A stretch of DNA of 64,000 nucleotides, from contig OX387606.1 of the NCBI GenBank assembly GCA_947568835.1, positions 868,001 to 932,000 of the forward strand. Direction: 5' to 3'. Position 1 is the first letter of the stretch; every line of letters begins with the position of its first letter. Below the pieces are notes generated by a model, which searched no databases, had not been told where the DNA came from, and saw only the letters and a list, made by a program, of their open reading frames with translations. Source of the stretch: Protonemura montana (lineage: Eukaryota > Arthropoda > Insecta > Plecoptera > Nemouridae). Position numbers and translations under genes: made by a program. This document shows, piece after piece, positions 20,411 to 31,245 of this stretch.

Positions 20411-23400
20411 CTAATTGCAATCATCTGAATCGCGATCCAGTTCATCAATATCAATAATATTACAATGACCATGGGCAAGTGTATGATATCCATCGTCTAA
20501 TACATATCTTTTATCGTCGAATGGTGATAGTGTGATCTTTCGTTGAGTTGTTGTATATAATTTATGATTAAAACTTCGAATGCTAGACATAGATGCACTT
20601 TGAATCACTTTTTGAAAAATCGATTTCTTGTAATCATCGTGTTTAATTACTTTTTCTAAAACATATCTCAAAACTCCTTTTCCTACTTTCTTACATTTTC
20701 CAATAGCTTCTAAAATGGAATACATCTTAGCCCTCAATCCTACAAATTCTTTTATGACAGCACCAGCGGTTTCATCTGTCATTTTACCTGGAACTTTTAT
20801 ATTGACATTGCTGTACAGATGATGTGTGCTTGGGTAATTTGAAGTGTCGAATAGATTCATATGAGCTTTCATATCGCAATATATATCTTCGGTTTTTATA
20901 TGATATGTCAGGCTATCGGTGTCGGTGAAAAGTAAGGTGGCATTATTTCCATACTTATTCTTTACAAAGTTGTAATGGAAATCATAAACAAATCCCTTGC
21001 TTAGCTCTAATATTGCGAACCCTGCGTAAATTGGTCGATTGAGAATGAGACATTTCTTTTTGGCTACAAGATCATTTGAAAAAATTGTGAAACTCTGAAA
21101 CGAAGGAGCCGCTACAACTTTTAATAGCCTCTTTTCTACGTTCACTAATTCAATGTTAACTCTCAAACGAAGGTTTTCCATAGTCTTACCAAAAACAGCA
21201 TTGTTCATTAGCTTGAAGAAATCTTTTTCAAAAGAGTTGGTCGCCTGTTTACGCTGCAATGTGTTAAATTCTATATATTCTTTTAACCAAGAGCTTTGCT
21301 TAAATTTAAGAACTCGATGAATTTTAAGAAGTTTTAATCCCAAGTCAAGATATTGTTGCAAATTTCTATAATGAATTATGTAGTTGGTTTTATCGTTTAG
21401 GTTTGGTACTAGTTTTCTGACATTTTTTGCAGGTTTAAAGTTCAAGTCTTCCAACAGTTTCTTACTGTAAGGAGAAATCATCTCTTCAGTAACGTTTATA
21501 TTCTCCGGAGCCACAGGATAATCATTGTGCAATTCATGCAGATTATGTGAATATTCCAAATCGACCTCTAAAATGTATCCAAATTCAGAGTCTTGTGAAA
21601 TATTATGAATATTAAACTGACTTATTACATCCTCATTCATCCATTCAAAATGACTGATAGGTAATTTTTGAGACATCGCTTGCCCGTATAGATTGTTCAC
21701 ATCCCAATAAATAATATACGACGATTCAGCGTTCTTATCGAAGTCATCTACGTACTTGTTATTTGCTGATGCGTAACGGGTTGAGATCATTGAAACTCCA
21801 CCTCGTATTCCCTGCTCCATGAATAAGTACATATCAGGATCCGTAAGTAATTCGAGGTGGCAGCCGCTCATCTTAAGAAATGATTGCCAGCTGTAACCTG
21901 GCAATGTATACGTCTGTAAGGGATCAAGTTTATAATGTTTCATAGATATTTCTCGGAAGCTTTCAAAAATATCTGCTAGCAATAACACATCTGTTTTGAC
22001 ATATAAATCCTGATACTCGCCTAAATTTTGGATTTTAAATAGACTCCAAACCTTTTTAGCATGTTCATAATCTTCGTCACTAATATGTTCATCGCGAATC
22101 GTGTTATAAAAAGCTGCTTTAGAAGGTAGTTTTGTCTCGTCAAATTTTGTTTGTGAATCCATGTAGTCATATGGAAAAACGCCCTTACGGAGAAGATGTG
22201 TAAATTCTTCCTTGTTTTCAAAGTTCTGTTTGGTAATTTTAAATTTATCCTCTCCATAGCTTAACAAATTTTTAGTGAGTGTTTCAAGAGATGTATTCAA
22301 AAATTGAAGAGAGTCGAGAAAACGCAAAGAATTAATCTGGAATGCAACATATTTTTCAGTGTTGTTTGGGATACACGTGATTTTACAAAATTTGAATTTT
22401 CCAAGTTCCTGCATAATAATATGACTATCATAATTTTTTAAATTGTGAAACAAGACTGAAATATGTTTAGCCTGTTTGAAGTTGAGATTACACGAGGAAT
22501 GAGCTGCTCCTCTGTAAAGTCCAGACATGTGACAATGATCGCGTACCCTAAATTCATCGAGATCCTTCGAGCAAATAAAACATTCTTTTGAATTCAGAAA
22601 GCTCTGCTCATCTTCCGGAGTAATTATTATCGGATTATTTTCATTCATTAGCTTTTGCAACTCTTCTTCCTCTTTTAAAATGCTTTTAAGGAAGTGAGTG
22701 ATTGCATCTGATCCTCTATACACAACTAAAGGTTTGTGCATTTCACCCTTTGCATTTATCACAACATATGAATATCCTGAACACATATGTTGAGTTGTTT
22801 TTAAAGTGTGCGAGAAATCATCATTCGGAGAGCATCCACTTATTTTCAGGTTTAAACTTTCAAAATCTGCGTAAATTGTGAAAGGTACTTTCAACATGAA
22901 ATGATAATTTTTGAATCGCATTATATTATCAGATGGCATTTTTATTTTCTGTGGTTCGTTTTTATTGCAAAACTTCGAATGATCATCAAGGAGCGATTGT
23001 CTTGAAAATCTATGTAAGCAAAAATGACAGTAAAATGATCGGTGTTCGTGATGAGTTACTGAACCTAGCAAGCGACTTAAACTGCTTATCAAGCAAAAGT
23101 GATTCGTCGTTTCGTTTGATAAATACAATAAATTTATATGAGTATCGCAGGAAAATTTTGTGATTCGGAGCGGAAAAACTTCACATTCATATCCAAACAC
23201 GTTTACAGATATATTGTTCTGTTTCTCAAAACGAGATAATTTTGAAATTTGGACGGGGTATTCAATACCTGACATATTCAAGTGTGACTCGTATTGCTTG
23301 TATGCATGTATACGATTTCGATTGTGACAGGGTTCATATAAATGTGCTAACACAGACCAAAGGAAGCATTTTTGGTCGTTGTTTTGAACATTTAAAATCG

Positions 23401-24019
23401 CCTTTTTTTTTACTAATTTTTTTGGTAAGGGAATGTAACTACTTGCAGCTAAGGGAACATATTTGGCGATGTTAAGTTCAAATCTTAGAATTCTTTCAAA
23501 ATTCCAATTACTACCTTCCCTCTGAAAATTTGATTTTGCCTTTGCAATCGACTCAAAAGCTTGATTAAATTGTTTATTAAACTCAAAATGTTGTAATAGT
23601 GTGAAGTTGCAACTTCTGAAGCATGGTGTTGACTCGCTTTGCTTGTCTGCCACAATTTTGGTGAAGAGTGGATAAATTGTCAGGTACCATTTAACACCGC
23701 GGGATTTCGAAATATTCTTCATTAATTGAATTTCAATATCATTTTTGTTATCAGCCAAATATGTTAAAACATCAATACGATCATCTGGAATTTTGAACGT
23801 GTAAGTTTTAACGCTCCTGTTTAGCGCAGATTTTGAAAGTTTTCCCCTACCGATTTGATTTAAGCTTTGTAGAGAATGTTGTTGATTTGAAGATGGTATT
23901 TCTGTCGAAGTCGACGGGTTTTGACGATTACCAACGTTATCATGACTGGCATGATGAGTCAGCATCTTCTTTTCATTCAAGAAAAATTTTGAACACACGC
24001 TACACTGAAAGTGTTTCAA
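20411..24019 (-). CDS. Polinton protein-primed DNA polymerase B
   Basis: A 1202-residue family-B polymerase of the protein-primed type. Near the N-terminus is a C2H2 finger (CSVCSKFFLNEKKMLTHH), then the conserved NDQKCFLWSVLAHLYEP region. Exonuclease motifs are FTIYADFESL (about 383), HNLKNYDSHIIMQEL (about 525) and VKTDVLLLADIF (about 680). Between them CFICSKDLDEF...RDHCHMSGLYRGAAHSSCN resembles an endonuclease-VII-type zinc module. Polymerase motifs are YWDVNNLYGQAM (motif A, about 775), KLMNNAVFGKTMEN (motif B, about 940) and FTDTDSL (motif C, about 1033). The frame continues upstream to an acceptor-like site near 24118, so a spliced 5' end is likely; Polinton genes can carry introns. 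It replicates the element and looks intact. Confidence 0.96.
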   Translation of the reverse strand: MKHFQCSVCSKFFLNEKKMLTHHASHDNVGNRQNPSTSTEIPSSNQQHSLQSLNQIGRGKLSKSALNRSVKTYTFKIPDDRIDVLTYLADNKNDIEIQLMKNISKSRGVKWYLTIYPLFTKIVADKQSESTPCFRSCNFTLLQHFEFNKQFNQAFESIAKAKSNFQREGSNWNFERILRFELNIAKYVPLAASSYIPLPKKLVKKKAILNVQNNDQKCFLWSVLAHLYEPCHNRNRIHAYKQYESHLNMSGIEYPVQISKLSRFEKQNNISVNVFGYECEVFPLRITKFSCDTHINLLYLSNETTNHFCLISSLSRLLGSVTHHEHRSFYCHFCLHRFSRQSLLDDHSKFCNKNEPQKIKMPSDNIMRFKNYHFMLKVPFTIYADFESLNLKISGCSPNDDFSHTLKTTQHMCSGYSYVVINAKGEMHKPLVVYRGSDAITHFLKSILKEEEELQKLMNENNPIIITPEDEQSFLNSKECFICSKDLDEFRVRDHCHMSGLYRGAAHSSCNLNFKQAKHISVLFHNLKNYDSHIIMQELGKFKFCKITCIPNNTEKYVAFQINSLRFLDSLQFLNTSLETLTKNLLSYGEDKFKITKQNFENKEEFTHLLRKGVFPYDYMDSQTKFDETKLPSKAAFYNTIRDEHISDEDYEHAKKVWSLFKIQNLGEYQDLYVKTDVLLLADIFESFREISMKHYKLDPLQTYTLPGYSWQSFLKMSGCHLELLTDPDMYLFMEQGIRGGVSMISTRYASANNKYVDDFDKNAESSYIIYWDVNNLYGQAMSQKLPISHFEWMNEDVISQFNIHNISQDSEFGYILEVDLEYSHNLHELHNDYPVAPENINVTEEMISPYSKKLLEDLNFKPAKNVRKLVPNLNDKTNYIIHYRNLQQYLDLGLKLLKIHRVLKFKQSSWLKEYIEFNTLQRKQATNSFEKDFFKLMNNAVFGKTMENLRLRVNIELVNVEKRLLKVVAAPSFQSFTIFSNDLVAKKKCLILNRPIYAGFAILELSKGFVYDFHYNFVKNKYGNNATLLFTDTDSLTYHIKTEDIYCDMKAHMNLFDTSNYPSTHHLYSNVNIKVPGKMTDETAGAVIKEFVGLRAKMYSILEAIGKCKKVGKGVLRYVLEKVIKHDDYKKSIFQKVIQSASMSSIRSFNHKLYTTTQRKITLSPFDDKRYVLDDGYHTLAHGHCNIIDIDELDRDSDDCN

Positions 24020-24119
24020 ACTGCGATGTTTTTTGAAATTGTCTTTTCTAGAAAATGTTGATCCGCAGAGATCGCAAGGTCCGAAGAATGGTCTAACTGT
24101 TGGGACTTCAGTAGGACTG

Positions 24120-24634
24120 TAAATAAAAATAAAAATAAATAAGTTGAAGGTATTAATCGAATGTTTTGTAAAATGAATCTACAAAGAATGCGTACCTGTC
24201 ATCTGATGCTGCTGGTGAATTTGTCACCATTGCTAAAATATCATCACATGCATTCTCTAGATCCCTGCAAGAATGAACACAGAGATTGTGTAAACATCTT
24301 TTAGACAATTATACAAATCCAATTTAAATGAAAAGTAATATTCGAATTTATTAAATAGGTATACTCACATTAAATTTTGTATTTCATTTTTTGATTCCAT
24401 TCTTGCTGATAATGATGATGATGGTGATGATAAGAAGTTATTTTAAGTAATTTCTATATATTTTTATTATTCTAATCAGTTCGTTTTTTTTTTTTAATTT
24501 TAGGAAAATAAGATTTTATGCTGAGGTAGCAATATCAAAATATTTCGAGTAGTATAATTGCTGCAGTCAATGTGCGAGGCGTAACGTTAAAAAATCAAGC
24601 TTATATCAGCTGGATCTGATTCCACTGTACAATG
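24120..24634 (-). other. Region upstream of the Polinton polymerase frame
   Basis: Contains short exon-like blocks with GT-AG-type borders around 24199-24266 and 24369-24403 on the minus strand, the latter with an ATG. They fit a spliced 5' end and promoter region of the polymerase gene just inside the right terminal repeat. Confidence 0.45.
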
Positions 24635-25468
24635 TCTCTGATAACTTTGAATCGAATGATGATGTCGGTGAGAACAGAACGTCGAACAGTTCATTGTCCT
24701 AACATTTTGCTGATTTGCAATTATTGACCACTAAAATATTATCTAAAGTGCGTTCATTGTAATGTATAACCATCTAAACTCTGGGCAGTAATCGTGTATA
24801 ATTACACAGGCATATAATGGAAACAGATGACGTTTCTTAAGAATAAACCTACTATAGAAGTACTTGTTATTTGGTACAGTGAAATCTGATTTTGTCAAAT
24901 TAGCGATTGATCGATGAATCTATCAAGCAATACGAGGGCCACGCTGGGAAAATCTGGGAAAATGTTACATCGGCATTGCAATAATATTTTTGTAGGAAGC
25001 TATAGTACAGTTAATTTAAGGTAGTACACTAGAAATGCATATATGCAGTTGAGTGTCAGATGTATGATTATTTATGTAGAATGAACAGACTGTAGGTTAC
25101 TGTAATTTGGTACAGTGACATCTGATCGTGGGAAATTAGATTAGGTTGCTGCATTTATATTTCTTAAACATCTAAAGTACATTTATTTTAAGAAATCACG
25201 TAAGAAGTGCACCTTAACATGCACGTATACATGCATGATTATATGCAGGAGGTCATCTCAAAATGAATCGACTATAGTTATCTTCAAATGTTATATCACC
25301 TTAGCTAACAGTAAAAATGCGCACGCGCACATCTCAAATTTCTGCTGAATCTGCATTTTATTTCGTACCGTCCAAGACGCTAGGAATTTTCCGGGCGTCA
25401 GCAGTTTTCCCACAGAGGTCAATGACTTCCTTCTCCTTCTGATCTAGAACCGGCAATTATACCCTACT
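24635..25468 (-). repeat. Polinton right terminal inverted repeat
   Basis: Reverse complement of 12037-12878, ending in caattataccctact. A few base differences and small indels only. Confidence 0.93.
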
Positions 25469-25474
25469 CGGGTC
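25469..25474. repeat. Polinton target-site duplication, right copy
   Basis: cgggtc directly outside the right terminal repeat, identical to 12031-12036. Confidence 0.9.
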
Positions 25475-25545
25475 TATTTATGCTCTGACATGACCGAATT
25501 CTACTGGGTGACCACATTACTTGTCCGATCGCGAAGAAAAGTGCA
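25469..25545 (+). repeat. Right half of the duplicated segment interrupted by the Polinton
   Basis: attctactgggtgaccacat and cttgtccgatcgcga match 57949-57985 in order and spacing, continuing the match left off at 12036. Confidence 0.75.
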
Positions 25546-25599
25546 ATGGAAGGGACTGGAAAAAATTTTCAAATTTTCAAAAGAAAGATGTAAGAATTA

Positions 25600-26120
25600 G
25601 TGTTAGAAAATAGTTTAGGCGAATAGTTTTAGCAAGTTTTAGTATTTTAACGTGACTACGTCTTAAAGCGCATTATATAGGGAGGCATGTACGGATTTGC
25701 TCTCCAAAATAGCCAATGTGTAACAAGCTCTACAGCCTACAGGAAACAAAGGACAGAATGCGACTTATTATCATTCAATAGTTCAGGTAATTTTTTAGAA
25801 GTACTTTTTTTTTATTTTCGATAAACTAAATATTGGAGGCGTGAGAGGAGGCGGCGTTTTTGGCACTCGTCATTAGACTAATACAAAATAAAATATATAT
25901 ATCGCAAGATGACACTTCCATCCCAATCTGTAAAATCCTTCAGCATGTAAATTAGATATGAAAACACAACCCAAATAAAGAGAGATGTAAAACTTGCATG
26001 TGAAGTTTGGTCAGTACTGTAGTTGACCTACGTGCCTACGCGGTAGTTGAACGTAGTCAAGCTTAAATATCGGCCGTATCAATAAGATACAGCTACACCC
26101 GGGTTTTTTCTGCCACCTGT
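25600..26120 (-). mobile_element. Nonautonomous element, single-unit form
   Basis: Matches 49405-51330 in reverse orientation, but with only one copy of the internal unit that is repeated nine times there. The borders contain cgtgactacgt and acgtagtca in inverted orientation, suggesting short terminal inverted repeats. It includes cgtgcctacgcggtagttg and atcaataagatacagctaca. No coding capacity. A small DNA transposon or MITE is the best guess. Confidence 0.6.
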
Positions 26121-26618
26121 ATTTTACATGCAAATTGCAGTTTTTTTCTAGGAAATAAATAAATAAATAAATTCATAAAACTAGTGAAAACTGATTGATA
26201 TTTAAAAAAATCGAACATTTTATTTAGTTGTTGTAGTGTTGGTAGTGTTTTAGCGTTGTGACACCAGTCTGGTCAGGATATCAGTGCAGTCAGTGAATAG
26301 GTATTTTACAAACGTAGCAGCTGCGGATCCCATAGTTTGCCAAAACACTATCAAACAAATAAACAAACAAACAAACAAACAAAAAATCCACGAGCTTACC
26401 ATTTTGAAAAGCTTCCTTTTAAAGTAGAGTCGATGCCAGAGAATTTTCAAACATTTCCAGGAAAATTTTCACCGAATGATATTATTTAAGTTCATTAAAC
26501 AGTTCATACCAACCTTAGATGAAGAATAAAAAATACGATTTTGTTTCCTCGGTCTCTCAGGGAAAAAAATACAAAATAAGCCACTAAAATCCTCTTAAAA
26601 TAAAAGAGTGGTTTCACT

Positions 26619-26808
26619 ATCTTAGAATATACTAGTCTGAATGGTTGCGATTGTAAATATTGTGTGAAAGAACAAAAATGATCAATGTACAAATTTTAAT
26701 TAGCAATTGACAATTTCCAAAGCCTGTTTTTACTGTTTTATGTGACAACGATCATGGCATGTAATCATTTTTTACAATGGAAAATAAACAATAAACAAAC
26801 AAACAAAC
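26619..26808 (+). mobile_element. Short retroelement 3' tail inserted in duplication copy 1
   Basis: Present here but absent from the paralogue at about 58447, where tttcact joins gcaat directly. It ends in aataaacaataaacaaacaa, typical of a LINE- or SINE-type 3' tail. The 5' part is unrecognised. It arose after the duplication, or was lost precisely from the other copy. Confidence 0.6.
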
Positions 26809-27265
26809 TGCAATCAACAGACAGGTTGTTTAATTTTGAATCACTGGCTTGAAAGTTATTATTGTGACGTATTTCTCGAAAATTTTCTCACAAGCTTCGA
26901 TAATTTTAATCAAAAATCGCACATCACTTACGCAAATAGACGATATCTATTTATCAAACCATTTTCGAGTTCATACTTCTATTTTATAAAACAAAAAAAA
27001 AAAAAAATTTAGTTCACTTTGAGGTAGAATGATTAAATGTTAATCAATAATTTATGAAATTCAATAAAATACCCGTTCAGGAACCGAGGAACATGTCTAA
27101 ACAAATGTTCTTGGTTCAATGAAATGAACATTTTCATCAGTGCTAAGAAATTAAATTTAGCAATAGTCCCGCGTTTTCCACAAACCAAACAAAATAAAGA
27201 AAATACATTTTCTTAAGAAATACTTGTCAGGTTTACACAAAAAGCCATGCTTAAATAAAACTCAC

Positions 27266-27390
27266 TGAATGTCAACGGCAACTTCGTCTGTGTTTGCTGA
27301 ACAGGTTCGCTCGGGGATTGTCAGCGATGTCGACATTGCAGCTTGGAGACCGTAGAGATGTGGAGTGGCATCTGTCTGCTGTACTACCCT
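27266..27390 (-). CDS. Candidate internal host exon, duplicated at 58905-59029
   Basis: A 125-bp block on the minus strand bounded by an acceptor (tatgcccattccatcag) and a donor (gtgagt). One frame is open throughout: RVVQQTDATPHLYGLQAAMS, then TIPERTCSANTDEVAVD. The paralogue has the same exon sequence and a slightly stronger donor (gtaagt), whereas surrounding noncoding DNA differs at many sites. No domain recognised and the flanking exons were not found, so the gene is unknown. It may instead be a conserved piece of a repeat. Confidence 0.45.
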
Positions 27391-27509
27391 CTGATGGAAT
27401 GGGCATAAAATGACAGAGCATCACGCAATTATCACCAAATTAATTAAATTATAAAATTATAGCAATGCTCAAAGTATTTCTTATTTGAAAAACTAAACAC
27501 CAATTAAAA

Positions 27510-27570
27510 ATGTCTGCCATGGCGGGAACTCGTACCCCGACCTTCACGTGTCGTGGGTATTGCTCTAAAT
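27510..27570 (-). mobile_element. tRNA-derived SINE head fragment
   Basis: On the minus strand tagagcaatacccacgacac followed by ggggtacgagttcccgcc: A-box and B-box remnants of the same tRNA-headed family. Confidence 0.6.
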
Positions 27571-27579
27571 GTGGGCTTT

Positions 27580-27784
27580 TTGAAAAAGATGTTAGTGCAT
27601 TTCATGAAGAGGATCGCTAAAGATTGTTTTTAGACTCATGTCTACTTGGTCTAACCATAGCACTAGTTTAGACAAAAATATATTAATAATATATTATAGA
27701 TATTATATTATATTATATTATATATAATAATATTTGAACTGGGTTTTGAATGCTAAGTGAAGAACAACTATATTTTATTTATTA

Positions 27785-27832
<48 letters not shown>

Positions 27833-27900
27833 TATTAACTATATTTCCCCGCGTTTCGTAACTTGTACCCGTTACTTTTTCAAGTGTAAAAGCTTGTAAA
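27580..27900 (-). mobile_element. Foldback element fragments and (ATT)n microsatellite
   Basis: agactcatgtctacttg (about 27628) and gggttttgaatgctaagtga (about 27740) belong to the foldback family better preserved at 43095 and 44740. An (ATT)n run of about 50 bp at 27780-27833 interrupts it. Confidence 0.6.
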
Positions 27901-29094
27901 AGCAGTAAAAGTAAAAGTGTTAAAATGGTTCAAAATACTAAATTAGGTCCACATTAATGTACAATTTCAATGCAAGATATTATTAAAGTGTGTTCTTCTT
28001 AAACACAACTATTTGCAATGCTACACTGCAATTACAATGCAATTACTTACAATGTTTTCACTGCCTATGATTGGTGTTTTCCATGGCAATTGATTGAACT
28101 CCGAATTTATCTAGCAGTTGAGAAGATTGAAATAATGGGCGTAAGAACCGGATGTAGTACCAACATTACAGTAACAAAAACTGATAATAAATACGCGAAT
28201 CTTAGATAAAATAAAACGAGATTCTAATCATTATCAGGAACAATTAGAAGGTAAAGTTGAATAAAACAGATGAATTACTTAAAACTATGAACGTTCATTA
28301 CTACGAACAATTAATTGCTGCGTCTTCTTCTTGAAATTTAATCTGTCTTTGTTTGCTGCGTTGTTAAAAAGAAATAATCACCGAGAGATGAAATTTTTTT
28401 CTGAGCTCACATCCGTCTGCGCATGCGATCAGCAAGACCCACAGGTTGTTGTTGTTGCTGTTTGCTGCTGTTGTTTTGGGAAATAAATCTGTGATGAACC
28501 AGACTGCACGTCTTTTGTCCTCGTGCAGTCTTTCAAGTGTAAGTAGTTGTTAGCAGTGACAAAAAAAAACAGGTAAAATAGGTAACAGTGGAATAAGCTC
28601 TGGCAGTGAATTTCAACGAAATATAAAATATGTAATGCATTTGACGAAAGTCAAATGCTTATAGCTTATAAATAAAGTGCCACTAAAAGCAAGATATAAA
28701 TATTTTCTCAATCTGTTTTTTATTTGATGCGAACTTGGCTTGCACAGAATTGTCTTCGTCGCTTCTAAACTCCAAGAAAGCAGATCGGAGCTAGAACGAC
28801 GCTTCTTGGAATTCAACCCGTCACCATATTTTAGTAGACATTCGAAGAAAATTCAAAGAACATTGCACCATTTTTATGCAATGTAATCAGTTTGAGATGA
28901 TTCGGATAAAAGAATTGTAATTGTAATGATGTGCTTCTAGGCAGGCAGGGCTGTTTTTAAGCGTGGGTCAACTTGACCATGGCCCCGGGGTGGTTAATTT
29001 TGGAGGAAAAACAAGTTTCTCCTCCCCAACCCCCTCTCACCGCGCACCACTAACTTTGTTTCCGCGGACGCCCTCATATCTATGTCATCGATTG
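27901..29094. other. Stretch without recognised genes
   Basis: AT-rich; open frames of 63 and 67 residues lack motifs. A small GTT/GCT-rich run occurs near 28447. Nothing else recognised. Confidence 0.45.
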
Positions 29095-29620
29095 ATTGAT
29101 GATTGATTTGTGGTGTTTAACGACGCGCTGTTTTGACATCTGGCCACTGGTCTAAAGGCGTCGGTGAATGAGAGGTTGATGATGAACCAATACCTAGCCT
29201 AGAAGGGAAGAGGGGAAACCCGGTAACGGCAAGTAGCCTACTCCTGTTGAAGAGCACCAAGGGGACCACTGGCTTAACGTCCCTTCCGAAGGACGGTACA
29301 GCTCAAACAGCAGGATTCCTCCACAAATTCATGCTGTCAAAAGGTTGATAAGCAAGGCGAGTGAAGTTGCTGTACTAACTTTCATCCCTCCAACCTCTCT
29401 CCCGAACAGAACTGGTCATGTGTATGATGGTCACCCATCCAATACCTGACCCAGCGCAGTGTTGCTTAACCTTCATCCCTCCAACCTCTCTCCCGAACAG
29501 AACTGGTCATGTGTATGATGGTCACCAATCCAATACCTGACCCAGCGCAGTGTTGCTTAACTTTCATCCCTCCAACCTATCTCCCGAACAAAATTGGTCA
29601 TGCGTATGATGGTCATGATA
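29095..29620 (-). mobile_element. 5S rRNA-headed SINE with three tandem heads
   Basis: Minus-strand copy. The 3' end with gtcgttaaacaccaca lies at about 29107, the body with ccgtccttcggaagggacg at about 29280-29300, and three head repeats of about 92 bp with tattggatgggtgaccat (one variant tattggattggtgacc) occupy 29370-29620. Full-length in the body, so a good reference copy together with 42150. Confidence 0.8.
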
Positions 29621-29649
29621 ACATGACCATAGTTATTTGGACCACAACC

Positions 29650-30925
29650 ATGAGAAGATACCAGCACAAGGACTGGCCCCTGCATTGCTACAGTCTAGCC
29701 CGTGAGAGAAGATACCAGCACAAGGACTGGCCCCTACATTGCTACAGTCTAGCCCGTGAGAGAAGATACCAGCACAAGGACTGGCCACTGCATTGCTACA
29801 GTCTAGCCCGTGAGAGAAGATACCAGCACAAGGACTGGCCCCTGCATTGCTACAGTCTAGCCCGTGAGAGAAGATACCAGCACAAGGACTGGCCCCTGCA
29901 TTGCTACAGTCTAGCCCGTGAGAGAAGATACCAGCACAAGGACTGGCCCCTGCATTGCTACAGTCTAGCCCGTGAGAGAAGATACCAGCACAAGGACTGG
30001 CCCCTGCATTGCTACAGTCTAGCCCGTGAGAGAAGATACCAGCACAAGGACTGGCCCCTGCATTGCTACAGTCTAACCCATGAGAGAAGATACCAGCACA
30101 AGGACTGGCCCCTGCATTGCTACAGTCTAGCCCGTGAGAGAAGATACCAGCACAAGGACTGTCCCCTGCATTGCTACAATGTAGCCCGTGAGAGAAGATA
30201 CCAGCACAAGGACTGTCCCTGCATTGCTACAGTCTAGCCTGTGAGAGAAGATACCAGCACAAGGACTGTCCCCTGCATTGCTACAGTCTAGCCCGTGAGA
30301 GAAGATACCAGCACAAGGACTGTCCCCTGCATTGCTACAGTCTAGCCCGTGAGAGAAGATACCAGCACAAGGACTGTCCCGGCATTGCTACAGTCTAGCC
30401 CGTGAGAGAAGATACCAGCACAAGGACTGTCCCCTGCATTGCTACAGTCTAGCCCGTGAGAGAAGATACCAGCACAAGGACTGTCCCTGCATTGCTACAG
30501 TCTAGCCCGTGAGAGAAGATACCAGCACAAGGACTGTCCCTGCATTGCTACAGTCTAGCCCGTGAGAGAAGATACCAGCACAAGGACTGTCCCTGCATTG
30601 CTACAGTCTAGCCCGTGAGAGAAGATACCAGCACAAGGACTGTCCCTGCATTGCTACAGTCTAGCCCGTGAGAGAAGATACCAGCACAAGGACTGGCCCC
30701 TGCATTGCTACAGTCTAGCCCGTGAGAGAAGATACCAGCACAAGGACTGTCCCCTGCATTGCTACAGTCTAGCCCGTGAGAGAAGATACCAGCACATGGA
30801 CTGTCCCTGCATTGCTACAGTCTAGCCCGTGAGAGAAGATACCAGCACAAGGACTGTCCCAGCATTGCTACAGTCTAGCCCGTGAGAGAAGATACCAGCA
30901 CATGGACTGTCCCTGCATTGCTATG
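29650..30925. repeat. 54-bp minisatellite array
   Basis: About 23-24 copies of a 54-bp unit containing agaagataccagcacaagga and gctacagtctagcccgtgag. The first eleven or so units keep the 54-bp length, giving a plus frame of 242 residues with an 18-residue repeat (RRYQHKDWPLHCYSLARE). Later units have one- and two-base deletions in the C run, which breaks the frame. That pattern, and variation unrelated to codon position, argues against a protein. Confidence 0.93.
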
Positions 30926-31245
30926 ACTCACAAGTCACGAGTATCGCATGTTGAGGGTTTGACCACACTATCAACCATATTATTCAATTAACACTGCACT
31001 AAAATACAGCATAAAACTATTAAACATAAGACTGACACAAAGAATGTCGCAAGCGTAACCAGCTACGTATCAACCTAGCCTGTAAGTGCATGTATTCACG
31101 CTGAGAGCATCGTTCATACCGTTGGCGCTCGCAGGAACGCAACCTGCTCTGCAATTTCATGCGGAGGCTAGCAGTGCATACTCCTTGCCAAAGCTCCATG
31201 CTACGGCGCGGTGATGTCATAAGCAGCGTTACCCCATCATTCCAG
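30926..31245. other. Unassigned stretch
   Basis: Less AT-rich than its surroundings. A 66-residue minus frame (31020-31220) is arginine rich and unrecognised. Confidence 0.4.

Larger units (their letters stand above)
12037..25468 (-). mobile_element. Polinton/Maverick element, nearly complete
   Basis: A 13.4-kb element starting AGT and ending ACT, with terminal inverted repeats of about 840 bp and a perfect 6-bp target duplication. It carries the whole core set: protein-primed DNA polymerase B, FtsK/HerA-type packaging ATPase, retroviral-type integrase with chromodomain, adenovirus-type cysteine protease, major and penton-type capsid proteins, a PX-like protein and a small membrane protein. 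Polintons are self-synthesising transposons with virus-like genes. The near-identical terminal repeats and mostly open frames imply a recent insertion. I see about one break, in the major capsid gene. Confidence 0.97.
26175..27438 (+). repeat. Segmental duplication, copy 1 (with 58010-59076)
   Basis: Long near-identical match in the same orientation to 58010-59076, starting at gaaaactgattgatattt and ending at cacgcaattatcacc. This copy has about 190 bp extra at 26619-26808. It contains the exon-like block at 27266-27390. Confidence 0.9.

Noticed and set aside
29509-30237. Plus frame of 242 residues, 18-residue repeat
   Set aside because: The minisatellite frame is lost in later units through small deletions; no start context or domain.
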